Below are positions 33,690 to 44,230 of a DNA stretch of 64,000 nt, piece by piece. The notes under the pieces were generated by a model. That model saw only the letters and a program-made list of their open reading frames with translations. It had not been told where the DNA came from and searched no databases. Both the position numbers and the translations under genes were made by a program. The stretch comes from Macquaria australasica (taxonomy: Eukaryota; Chordata; Actinopteri; Centrarchiformes; Percichthyidae): the NCBI GenBank assembly GCA_005408345.1, contig SEMN01000026.1, forward strand, positions 1,008,001 through 1,072,000, given 5' to 3'. How positions within the stretch are numbered: the stretch's first letter is position 1; each line of letters opens with the position of its first letter.

Positions 33690-36600
33690 ATGATGGAAAT
33701 GGAGGCAATGCATCCCAGTCAACAGGTAAATAGAGTATTTCTTAAAAGTGACCACAAGACGAGATAAACCGGCTGACATTGACTGTTAACTTCCCTTTTA
33801 TATAACCTACGATCTAAGAGGCAGACAGGGGCGTGTTTATAGTTCAGGTAAACTTTTTAACGTTTGCTATATCAAATTAAATAATCAATACGCACTGACA
33901 AGCTGGTTATGGCGTAGTTAAGAGGTTCTAATGTAGAGGTATCAGTTCAAACGTGGAATAGACCACACAAAATTCACCGTGAGCCTGGCAGTATTTAGTT
34001 AGATATATTAAGGTTGCCCTCTGTACCGGTTTCAGTTCTGCAAGTCATTCACTGTGACGTTATTCCTCGACAGGAAATCAAATCAAATCAACCTTATTAA
34101 AACCCACGATGATATCTTAGTGTCTGAGCTGTTACTCTGAATACAATTACGTTGTTTCTTTCATCCTGACAAGTTTCGTAAACAGAAAACACTGGAGATT
34201 TTCTTTCTCGTAACTGCACCCCCCCCCCTCTCCCTGCAAGCAAGCACGTGATACTATATCTGATGTAGACAAGCTCACTGTGGATAATTTCTTTAAAGGC
34301 CCCTGTCTTTGCTGTTTGTTTTTCCAGTATATTTTGACATGTAAAAAAACAACAACATATAAGTTCGGTCTAAACTTGTTTCCCCAGTTATGTTCATACA
34401 CATCGAATTATGTGCTGAACTTTGACTTTTATTCATGTGATATGGCCTTACATCTTCAGTGTTTGGATAAACCTGCCATGAGTCAGGGTCAGTAGAAGTG
34501 CACGGTTGACTGATGAGGGCCTAAAGGTCTGTTTTGGAACATGTGTTTCATCATCCTTGGTCAAGGATGGCTGTCCACTGAACTGTGATGAAAGAAGGTG
34601 TAATAAACCACTGGAGTCAGGTCCCCTTTGAGGCCCTTGTGTTTAGCTGAAGAGAGGTAAATGAACAACCCGTAAAGCACACACACTTTGTATCACTCGT
34701 CTTATCGTCCAGTTTGATAGCCAGAGGAACAACTAGCTCTCTGTTTGACTTGTTTCCAAAATACTTCTGTATGTGTTTAACGTGTTTTCTGGTAATTGGG
34801 AGATGTGTCTGTTCTGCATATATTGTCTCCATTGTAAACTGAAGGCATGTTGCTTGGCTTGTGTAGCTGTGAAGCTGTGTATTGTGTGGCAGAGAGGTCT
34901 GGGAAATCGAAGTAATTGTATGAGCCAGTTTCCTTGTTCTGGTGTCAATCCAGGTCTTGTGACAGCCATGTTACTGATACCATACTGATAACCTGATCTT
35001 ACACACCCCACCTTTTACACAGTCAATTTGGCGTTAAAATGGAATATGAGCTATGATTTGTTAAGTTACTTTGGCTCTGTGACATTGTATAACAGCGCAG
35101 TTAATCAGTGACAGTGAAACTTCCCCCCCTTAGACCACAGATCTTTTTTAGACATGGGATTGTTTTTTAAGGGACTCGTGTGACTTGTCTGATGAGCTTA
35201 TAAGGTGTGACCAACAGACAAGAGTGTGGTTTTTTAGTTTGGAAAACATGGATGACCTCAAGAAGTGCGTTCAGACATCCCACTTAGATATTTCAGGGCA
35301 CTTCCTCGTTCCTGCAGAAGCCATAATTCCTGGTTGTGACTAAGTAGGCAGCCTTAGTAATGTGTAATCCTTCAGCGATCATGCCTCTGATGCAACACTG
35401 AGGCAAAGAGGGTTAGTGGGTTCTTATTTTGCAATGCCATAGCTGAAGTCAGAAAAACTGTGTCAACAATGTCTTAAAATATGTACAGGTGCTTGTTTGC
35501 AATTATTATTAGTTTATGACCCATTTCCCTTGAATCAAAAAATAATAATCAAAGGAGAAAACATATACAATATGTTCTCTGTTTCATATCCTCTTTATTG
35601 TGGATTGTTCTGCGTTTTACTTTATTTCCCTTCAGGTCCCTCTTGGCTTCCTCCTGACTGTCTGTTCTGGCCATATGACCGACTGCAAGCATTTTGAAGC
35701 CTAAACCCATATGTTATGTTTACACGCAAATCTGAGGAAAAAACAAGTCACATGCCCAGACATTTCTCTTGGGCTTATGCAACATCCCTGGGTGAAATGG
35801 CTTCCTTCTCTAAATAAGCTCTGGTAAAAAGCCAGAGGAAGAGAGCAGCATAGTTTATCTTTAGACATTCTTGTTTAAAAAGGCTAATAACATTCGGCTG
35901 TGAGTGGAAATTTACAGGAAACAGTATTATTTGTGCAGTGTTGGCATAGGATATGCTGGAGGTCACATATCAATAGTTGTTATTTACTTAAAGACATAGC
36001 AAGAAGGAAAACAAGGAAACGAGGTCTATAGCCTTATGTTTCTATTTTTTTTTTGGGTTATATTATACCACTCTTTTAGGAATATTACTCTTATGTCATT
36101 TGAAAAAGAAACAATAAATTCTCCAAGCACGTGGTACCATATTTTTTTAAACCAACTATAGACATACCTACCTAACTTCCTCATTTTATAAATGCTGTAA
36201 AAAATTATATTAATGTTTGGGACTTAACTTCATTTAGAGAACTAAATTGTAACATGAAGTCACTTGTGCAAAAACATGACAAAAAGTGTGTGCCCTATTT
36301 GTGAGTTTGAATCTGACAAATGAATTCACACCTCAATATAATTAGATGGGTAATGATCACTTCCCTTGGAAAGAGTATCAAGTGAGGATACGAGTCTTCT
36401 GCCGGTGTGTGGTGGCAACAGGGGAAAGAGAGAAGAACATCCATTATTCATGCGGCTTCTCCGCCTTGACATTAGTGCCAGTGTTGTTGTCAGTGAACAG
36501 ATACTGAGGGACAGGGTGTGGCGGGTGCAGCAGCCACGCTTCACAGCAGGGACACTCTTCCTTGCTCCATTGCTGCTCACACTCTCACTGCAGGACAGCA

Positions 36601-39600
36601 TGGCTACGGCTCGCAACTCTCTAAACTGATCTGCACTTCTCTTTCCAGGACATGAACCTGATTGACATACTGTGGAAGCAGGACATTGATCTCGGTGCCA
36701 GGCGCGAGGTGTTTGACTACAACCACCGTCAGAAAGAACATGAGCTGCAGAGGCAGCGGGAGCTGGAAGAAGAGAAGAGGCAGCATCTGGTGCAGGAGCA
36801 GGAGAAGGCCCTGCTGGCACAGCTACAGCTCGACGAGGAAACGGGAGAGTACATACCCCGCCCGCCATCCAGCGCCCTACTGCAGTCGGCTGTCACACCT
36901 CTGGAGGTTACACAGGTACATGCACGTGGCCATAATTACTCATGTCAGAGGTGAACCACTCCCACCTCATTTGATAGGCTATGTTGTAGCTAGGTAATCA
37001 CCTTATCCAGTTTAATTACGGAAACACAGGTGGGTCTGTAGTTTTGCATCAGTGTATTCTGCTCTAGAAACAACTCTACAGAGACCTAAGCTCTAGAAAT
37101 ATAAAACCATGTGCTGTTTTTAAAAGATGGTGTGCCACAAAGGATGATAGGTGGTGAATTTACAAGTGTGTATTTTAACCTTTCTTGCAGAATGTCAGCT
37201 TCACAGAAGAGGCTGGCGATGCCATGTCATTTGATGAATGTTTGCAGCTACTGGCAGAGACATTTCCTGTAGAGGAAACTGAGGTAAGAACATTACATTA
37301 TTACCACACATGTGACAACATAGATTGCAGCCCTTAACATGACTTTTAGCTGTATAAAAACTGTCATATTCTTGTGTTTGTCTCACAGGACACCTCAGTT
37401 TGCCTGGACACAACTGCTGTTTCAGTACCCATGATGTCCCCCGAGCAGCCAGCTCTGCCACCGGCCACCCTCTCTCCAGGTCCACTACCACCACCACAGA
37501 GGATGTCTCCCGATTTGGAGCAGGCCTGGATGGAGCTTTTGTCCCTCCCTGAGCTGCAGGTATAATACATGGACTCTACCGCCTCAGTGGCACGGTGGTT
37601 TGCGCTGTGGAACAAATACCCAAAGAATGCATCAACGGCAGGAGCCAGGCATTAGAGGACAAACACTTTTTTGTTTGCTCTATGAGAATGGGGTCTCATA
37701 TATGTGAGACAGGTGCTCATTCCACTGGGATTAGGTTTCATTGTTGAGACTTTTTAGAGACCTGAGGAGGTGGGTGTTCAAGATGTGATGCAGTTTATAT
37801 AGCTTCATCTAGCAGAACAAGATGACATCTTGTTTGTAGAGGGTGTTGCACTCTTAAAGCTTTTACTTACTGGCAGCAATGTGAATATTTGTGCACTGTA
37901 GTTTTTTTTTTCTTCAGTAGCTGCCTTATCAGTTTTGTTTCAAGGCAGCTCATATTTGCATTAGTTGATGGGTGGAGCAGTGTACCATTTGTTGCCTTGA
38001 CCTCTCACTGTGTCAGAGTGGACTGGACTACAATTCTAACCATACAGCTTACCGTCAAGCAGCATTGCATTAGTTCCTCTGGCAAGCTGCTGATAAGACA
38101 GATACTTTCTAGAAACGGGGGTTGTGTGAAATTCAGTTTCAGTTCTTGTAAGCTGCTGTGTGAAGATAACTTTTGCCTGTTAACTACTCAGCAACAGCAA
38201 GCTGGGAGGTTGGTATTGGTGATTTCTGAGGTATTTCAACAACTGGATATCTAGTTGGTCTTGGAAATGGCACAAGGCTACCTTGCTGTTTAGGAAAGAT
38301 AACAGATTAAGCATGTATCTGTTTTATGTTTGGAATGGAAAAAGGCAAACTAAGTTCAGGCCAGATTTCAATGTTTAGGTTTTGTGTGAGAATAATTTCA
38401 TTTTATAGAGATTGTTGGAAAGCTTTCAAGTCATCACAATGTACCACAGATCATGTTTTGGAAGCCACTGAAGGTTTTTGTATGAGCACATACTGTACAT
38501 GCATCCACAACAACACATACAATACATATTTTTATATTCACTCCCATCTTGGATTTAAACTTTTGAAACCAAAGCAGAGTTTGGAAGTTGTACTGTAATA
38601 TGTTGATTGTATTTATTTTAATGGTTCTTTATCTTTTTCTTCTAGCAATGCCTGAGCATGCCAATGGAGGACACACTGGAGACCACAACATATCCTCTTC
38701 CAAACAGCCCAGAAGTACAGAATCCAAACTACACTTTTTACCCCATGACCAATCTCACAGACGGGGAAACAAACAATGTAAATGTTTGTCCTGAAGAGTT
38801 TATGAATACATTTGATGGCTCTGTTCCCAGTATGGCCCCACCAGACAATCTCAGCCAGATGAAAGCGAAAGCTCCTCAGTTAAATACTAACTTCAGTGCA
38901 GAAAATTACTGTGACATATTCTATCCCAACGCCATTCTGGAAGAGAGCAGTGGTCAACATGGCCTTGAAGTAAATGAGACTAACACCATGTCTGATATCC
39001 CAAACAAGCCTCCCTTCACACCAGTGGACCTTTACAGCCTCTCACCTGGAGATGAATTTGACAGAGGCAAACAAAATCTGACGGCAGAATTGCCAGACTC
39101 AGATTCAGGAATCTCTTCAAACACAAGTCCGAATGCTAGTTCACCTGGGAAGTCTGTATATGGAGATGGGTCCTTTCTTTATAGCGATTCAGACATGGAG
39201 GAGATGGACCAAAACCCTGGAAGTGCAGAATCTGATTACTCAGAGATGTTCTCGCTCAATTTCCAACCTGATGATGTTCAGCCAGCAGGAGTTTCTCTAC
39301 TAATAGGGCAACCACAGCAGCAGCAGGAAAAGAAACCCAAACAACAAAATACGGATCCTTCAGAGGACATTGGCCACAACAACGCCCCCTTCACCAAAGA
39401 CAAACGGAAGAAGCTCTCTGAAGTGCGTCTCTCCAGAGACGAGCAGAGGGCTAAGGCCCTCAAAATCCCTTTCACTGTAGCCATGATTATCAATCTGCCT
39501 GTTGATGATTTCAATGAGATGATGTCAAAGCACCAACTGAACGAGGCCCAGCTGGCCCTGGTGCGAGACATACGCCGCCGCGGCAAGAACAAGGTAGCTG

Positions 39601-39908
39601 CCCAGAACTGCCGCAAACGCAAGATGGAGAACATAGTGGGTCTGGAGAGTGAACTGGACTCACTGAAGGACGAGAAGGAGCATCTGCTGAGAGAGAAGAG
39701 CCAGAACATCACAAACATGAAGGAAATGAAGCAGCAACTCAACAGCTTGTACCTGGAGGTCTTCAGCATGTTGAGAGATGAGAAGGGGAATTCCTACTCC
39801 CCATCTGACTACTCCCTCCAGCAGTCAACTGACGGCAGCATCTTCCTTGTTCCTCGCATTAAAAAGACTTTCATCAAACGCGAAGACAAACACTTATCTT
39901 CTTTGTAA
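33690..39908 (+). CDS. nfe2l2: Nuclear factor erythroid 2-related factor 2 (Nrf2), complete, 5 coding exons, 609 aa
   Basis: CNC-bZIP transcription factor that pairs with small Maf proteins on antioxidant response elements and is held in check by KEAP1. Coding exons: 33690-33725, 36649-36915, 37191-37283, 37389-37559, 38646-39908. All introns are GT-AG in phase 0. Neh2 carries the DLG site (DIDLG, 24-28) and the ETGE site (76-79) for KEAP1. The Neh4/5 transactivation region spans about 102-200 and includes SFDECLQLLAETFP and LLSLPELQ. Neh6 contains the DSGIS phosphodegron for beta-TrCP (342-346). Neh1 has the CNC segment (IPFTVAMIINLPVDDFNEMM, 463-482), the basic region (496-515) and the leucine zipper. 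The C-terminal Neh3 has IFLVPR (588-593). Length fits the family (human 605). The first exon is short (MMEMEAMHPSQQ) as in other vertebrates. Teleosts have two copies; linkage to agps and hnrnpa3 favours the nfe2l2a copy, an inference. Confidence 0.97.
33726..36648 (+). other. nfe2l2: nfe2l2 intron 1
   Basis: This 2.9-kb intron is mostly AT-rich with no recognisable transposon or exon. The two ends are more complex, with a C-run at 34,219-34,228. Frames at 34,280-34,495 and 34,733-35,011 overlap on opposite strands and show no domain. Confidence 0.6.
36649..36915 (+). CDS. nfe2l2: nfe2l2 exon 2: Neh2 domain with DLG and ETGE degrons
   Basis: Residues 13-101. It encodes LIDILWKQDIDLG, then a charged helix, then LDEETGEYIP. 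Both KEAP1-binding motifs are intact, so the hinge-and-latch mode should be possible. The helix between them contains only three lysines (K41, K55, K65), where I recall seven in the human protein; these lysines are the ubiquitin acceptors. An antisense frame of 180 codons over this exon is a shadow. Confidence 0.95.
37560..38645 (+). other. nfe2l2: nfe2l2 intron 4
   Basis: This 1.1-kb intron has no recognised element. The 121-codon frame at 37,889-38,254 shows no known content. Confidence 0.6.
38646..39908 (+). CDS. nfe2l2: nfe2l2 exon 5: Neh5 end, Neh6, Neh1 (CNC-bZIP) and Neh3
   Basis: Residues 190-609. It starts QCLSMPMEDT after a TTCTTCTAG acceptor. DSGIS is intact at 342-346. The second beta-TrCP site, DSAPGS in human, reads DQNPGS at 377-382. 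The basic region RRRGKNKVAAQNCRKRK is unchanged from the family pattern. The end extends to KREDKHLSSL, longer than the human KPDVKKN terminus. Confidence 0.95.
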   Translation, partial: QCLSMPMEDTLETTTYPLPNSPEVQNPNYTFYPMTNLTDGETNNVNVCPEEFMNTFDGSVPSMAPPDNLSQMKAKAPQLNTNFSAENYCDIFYPNAILEESSGQHGLEVNETNTMSDIPNKPPFTPVDLYSLSPGDEFDRGKQNLTAELPDSDSGISSNTSPNASSPGKSVYGDGSFLYSDSDMEEMDQNPGSAESDYSEMFSLNFQPDDVQPAGVSLLIGQPQQQQEKKPKQQNTDPSEDIGHNNAPFTKDKRKKLSEVRLSRDEQRAKALKIPFTVAMIINLPVDDFNEMMSKHQLNEAQLALVRDIRRRGKNKVAAQNCRKRKMENIVGLESELDSLKDEKEHLLREKSQNITNMKEMKQQLNSLYLEVFSMLRDEKGNSYSPSDYSLQQSTDGSIFLVPRIKKTFIKREDKHLSSL

Positions 39909-40300
39909 TACGGTACTGCATTATCATAGTAATACTATGCAATAACTTTGTAGTCGCTCAGCTTTAAAGCATTAGTAGCTCAGCAGAACTATTGTATAGT
40001 TTTTGCTCACTTCTCTTGAATGTTGTAATATTTTTGATATTTTACTGCTTTTGTACTCCGATACCGAGAGATTCTTTAACCAATATTATTTGTAAATATA
40101 TACATTACTTGCTTTTGAGATTGATAACTGTTACTGTATGTGTATATATATTGTATATATCATAGTTCTGTATGCTAATGATTGTTTCAATCATTGTTAC
40201 TCATATTTTATATAACTGTCCCTTTATGATTTGCTGCCCAGGTTCTTTTTTAAAATCTTGACTTCTGTGCTTTTCAATAAACTATTCATATAGCTATACG
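39909..40300 (+). other. nfe2l2: nfe2l2 3' UTR with poly(A) signal
   Basis: This is an AT-rich 3' UTR with several ATATAT and TTTTGATATTTTACT-like stretches. A canonical AATAAA lies at 40,276-40,281 and a second at 40,464-40,469. The first gives a 3' UTR of about 390 nt. Confidence 0.75.
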
Positions 40301-43300
40301 GCCTCATATTTTCTGAAAACAGAACATTGTGTGGTATGCTATGGCCCCAGCCTGTAACAGATTGATGCCAGATGGATATAGTCTAAGGAATGATTACATA
40401 ACTTACCACATGTTCAAGTCAGTTCTTGACTTGAAGGCTACCAAAGGGCTTACAAAACGAAAAAATAAAGAAATATTGTACTGAAACTAGAGTTATTGGC
40501 TTAAACCACTTTCACAATCTGCTTGCCCTTTATTGGAGCAAGCTTGTTTGTACAGTAACCTAAATCTTTTAATACTGCTCCTCCTATCTCCTGTCGCAAA
40601 AGAAATCGCACCCACTGCATTCATTATGTTACACAACAAAGAGTACAATTGTTGAGCTACAGTGGAGTATGCGCAGTGTGAACCATGCATGATGACTTCA
40701 CAATGGTCCACTGGGCAAGTATAGTCAGAGGTAAAGCCCTACGCAATCAGTATGTGCTCTACATGCACTTTCACACACAAACCAAGCCCATTTTCTGCTC
40801 ATGACAAACTTCCAAGGGTGTGTGGCAAACTAACCTGGCGAGCAGGGTAACCGACTCAAGGACATCTGTGAATCAAATAAATCAAACAATGAAACCTTTT
40901 GACTAAGAACAGTTGTATTGTACATTAAAGAAATATTCATGGCTCAGAATCTTGCTTTCAAGTGCTTTTCAGAAATAAAACACTCAGGTCATGGAAAATG
41001 TTTTTATTTAAGAGCACAAGTCACAGTTCACATTTTACATATCTTACTGTTGAGCCAGCATAGCTCATTGACACTGGTGTGCTTTTTTCTCCCCCAAGCA
41101 CAGCTTTATTCTATGTTGAGAGTACATTCCTCCGTAGAAACACTATCCTTCAACTGATTGAGCAACATATTAGCAGGCATTGTTTTTCCATTTTCAGACT
41201 GAATAAACCTGACCTGCGTGGAATCCTGAAAGAGCATGTATGAATTCTTTCAAACGCAATTAAAATGCATACAACCTAAATTTGTGTGTGTGACATGACT
41301 GATGCGGAAATCCCCACCTAATTAAATGTAAAAATACATGTTTGATAAGCATAAATATTAAAAAGTTAAATTATCCAAAATATACATTTATTTTATTTAC
41401 AAGATTTATAATTGAAATGCATATCTAAACTTACCATGTTAAATAACTTATGATACATCCTCAATAAGAACAGTAATTACATTCAGAAGGTCTGGAGTTT
41501 TTAGGGAAACCTTACAAAAATGTACTAAATGACATCTGAATTTATTTTGAACTCAGTAAACAAACTGTCAGCACTCAGTCATCTATGCTTACACGTCTTA
41601 GATAGCATGCCAGTTACTAGTATTTGTGAATACTGTATATTGTGTTTGTCGTACCTTTAGGTTAGTTTCAACTTGTGACCGCGGTTCCTCTCTGTTGATA
41701 GTTTGCCCATGTTTTCCATTATGTTCATTTGACTGTCTGTCATGTAAAACAATTGTTTAATGAAACATTTAAATGTATTTTTGCCTACAATTTATGTGGA
41801 GGATTTGACGGCTTTGCTTTAAAACTAGCCTTATCAATGTGCTGATTACTGGCCCTTTTTATAAGCTACATACCATTTGCATTATACTACTAAGACCAGC
41901 CTTTGCTAACAGTTATTTTCTATTATGTTTACATTGTTCTGCTTATTTACAAAGACAGCGTGAGGAGGACTGACAAGGACCTTCTGATTTCCATACATTA
42001 CATTTTAACACTGCATGATGAAAGTGATAGCTTGGGATTATTATATACAATCAGTGGCCACTTTAATAGGTACACATGTACAATCTAATGCAATCCAGTG
42101 CAACTGTTCTGCTGTTAAGTCTACTTTTATGATGCTCAATTGCTTAATGAATTAAATTACATGTTTTAGAATGAGGTCACGGTTAGTGGTGTTGTTGTAT
42201 TGGACTGTATTATATTGAAGTGTTTCTAATATTCTGCCCCTCTCAATATAATGTAGTCCAGTACAACATCACCTTTAACTATGGCCTCAGTAATAAACAT
42301 ATAATTGAATTTACACACGTCAACATAAACAGAGGCAGAGCTGTTGTATTGGATTGTAATAGATTGTACAGGTGTACCTAATAAAGCCAGAGTGTAAATA
42401 CTGTTCTTTTCCTAGGAGGCTGATAATTTATTGTTTCCCCAAGAGTGTTTCATCACTATCAGCTTTATCAGAACTATCTGACTGATAGTAGAAGGTAATA
42501 AAACAAGGAAACACAAGATATTTTGCCTTCAGGGTATACCAAGCAGTGAGGCGAAGGTCACAGGCTGATTCTGGTCAAAGTGGAGCAATACTGGATGTCA
42601 TCTGCGCGGTCTACCTTAAAAGAACCTTTGCACCTCGTATAATCATCATGTGCACTGTTAGATTACAACATGAGCAGCCTTGGATAATATTTTGAAAAAG
42701 TCTTACCCATCCAGAACCTTCCATGTTATCACGTCTTTACAGATTTTCAGCAAGAAGAGAATTCCTCTTTCCACATCTGCAAATCAAGCAAAGTGATTAC
42801 TCTTACCTGCTCCATCTTCTTAAGTCAGCTTTTGTGAAATACTCACTCCCTTTTCTTGTTAATGTCTGAAATCTAGCATTTGCGGGTAAAACTGCAGTAT
42901 CTCTGACTCAACAGGATCTCCAATGTGTCCAGGAACTAGTCTTTCTTCGCTAGCACCAGCTGCTGGAGGGTTTAGCTAGCCTTGAAAGAGATAGATGCTC
43001 ACTACCAGGAACGACACTGCAAGCTTCCTCCATGGGCGTTGTGCTCGATGCTGCCTTCTCCCTTCTCTCTCAAAATGCTGACTGGTCCACTGTGCTGGGG
43101 CTGAAGACGTCCTGTCTGACAGTCATCTGCAATCTTCCACACTAGCGATGCTGAGGGCCCAACTGCAGGTGCTTGTGGCTGTTATAATCCTACTCGCTCA
43201 ACACTGGCATAGGTGGTGTACGGGCCCTTGCCCTAGGACTACCCAAAACTCCCTTTTCATTGAGCCTGGTACAAGTAAACACAGTATATATACTATTTTC

Positions 43301-43440
43301 ACCCACAAAGGGTTTAAGTAAATACTCCCAAAGTTCTGGACAGACTGATTTGCTAAACTTCACAGTCACAATAACCAGGCAACAGATAAATTAATAACTC
43401 ATTTAATCTTTTTCTGAACCAATGACGCACTGAACTTCAT
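40300..43440. other. Intergenic region between the convergent nfe2l2 and hnrnpa3 genes
   Basis: It is mostly AT-rich DNA with the foldback MITE at 42,052-42,390. The section 42,560-43,310 is noticeably more GC-balanced and complex. I found no convincing frame or repeat identity for it. It may be distal UTR, a relic element or regulatory DNA. Confidence 0.5.
42052..42390. mobile_element. Double-foldback MITE (GTGGCCACTTTAATAGGTACAC ends)
   Basis: The outer inverted ends are CCACTTTAATAGGTACAC (left) and GGTGTACCTAATAAAG (right), continuing inward for about 45 nt. An inner inverted pair surrounds the middle: TATTGGACTGTATTATATTGA and its near reverse complement TCAATATAATGTAGTCCAGTA. The outer ends match the well-known teleost repeat ending AGTGGCCACTTTATTAGGTA. 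No coding capacity. Confidence 0.75.
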
Positions 43441-43458
43441 GTGACTTTACTACACAAT

Positions 43459-43752
43459 TTTATTCGGTCTTTTTTCTACTAATCAAAATATTCAAACAAT
43501 CTAGAATTCGGTTTTCCGAGAACAAGAAGAGTGAGGGATTCCCTTAATTCTAATCCAGACTGCTTATAATTTGTTGACACTGGTACTACGAAAGGATTTA
43601 CATACTGTGCTTCACATACAAAATCAAAATACACTTGCAATTGAGCAATCATAATAACTTCAGAAAGAAAAATTGAGTAATTCTAGGTCATCTGATGGCC
43701 TAATATAACTATGCTATTTGACAAACACCAGGTTAAAAGACAAAGATTTAAT
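43459..43752 (-). other. hnrnpa3: Candidate hnrnpa3 poly(A) signals
   Basis: On the minus strand an ATTAAA lies at 43,752-43,747 and an AATAAA at 43,464-43,459, the first such signals downstream of the hnrnpa3 stop. Which one is used cannot be told from sequence. Confidence 0.4.
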
Positions 43753-44107
43753 AAACCAGCAGAAAACTCATTCATATAAAAAAAAAAAGGAAAATAAAGA
43801 TATTCAGAACTGACTAAAGATAAAAAACAATTTACTCTTTACCCCTGATACCATAGGCACAATACACACACTTCAGACGCATAAAAGGAAAAGTTGCTTT
43901 GTAGGGAAACATCTATCACAATTAGGGAAGGGTATCATCTGCACTCATGTCTTGTGTATACAGTCCTTCTTCCATAAACTTCTCCGATTTAGCTGCAGTA
44001 ATGTCTGACTTGTGTGTTCCTCTAATGCTTTCAGATGACTGCCTCAAAGTAACCTGCAGCTTTCCTGACAATTCCTTTGCTCATCTCCTCGCCTCTCCTG
44101 CTAAGAA
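43730..44107 (-). other. hnrnpa3: hnrnpa3 terminal 3' UTR exon
   Basis: This exon follows the 108-nt UTR intron. The first 70 nt are conserved in texture with the hnRNP A-family UTR (AGCAGGAGAGG, TGCAGGTTAC). The remainder is ordinary AT-rich UTR down to the candidate ATTAAA signal. Confidence 0.5.
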
Positions 44108-44215
44108 CTGAAGCCTGTTGAATGGATACAGGATAGAACAAATAGTTATTCTGCACTTTCATGGGCTCACTCTGTACTGTGCTACGAGGGTGGTGTGAAA
44201 CTGAATGCAACTTAC
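44108..44215 (-). other. hnrnpa3: Predicted 3' UTR intron of hnrnpa3 (108 nt)
   Basis: A strong donor TTTTG|GTAAGTT lies 15 nt after the stop codon. A matching acceptor GGCTTCAG|TTCTTAG is at 44,108. The downstream exon begins TTCTTAGCAGGAGAGGCGAG and includes GTCAGGAAAGCTGCAGGTTA. These words closely resemble the conserved 3' UTR exon of hnRNP A1/A2B1/A3 genes. The junction is too near the stop to trigger decay. Confidence 0.65.
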
Positions 44216-44230
44216 CAAAACATGATATAA

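Noticed and set aside
36326..36868. 180-codon minus-strand open frame
   Set aside because: It is antisense to nfe2l2 exon 2; the plus-strand Neh2 domain explains the open reading.
39278..39769. 163-codon minus-strand open frame
   Set aside because: Antisense shadow of the nfe2l2 bZIP exon.
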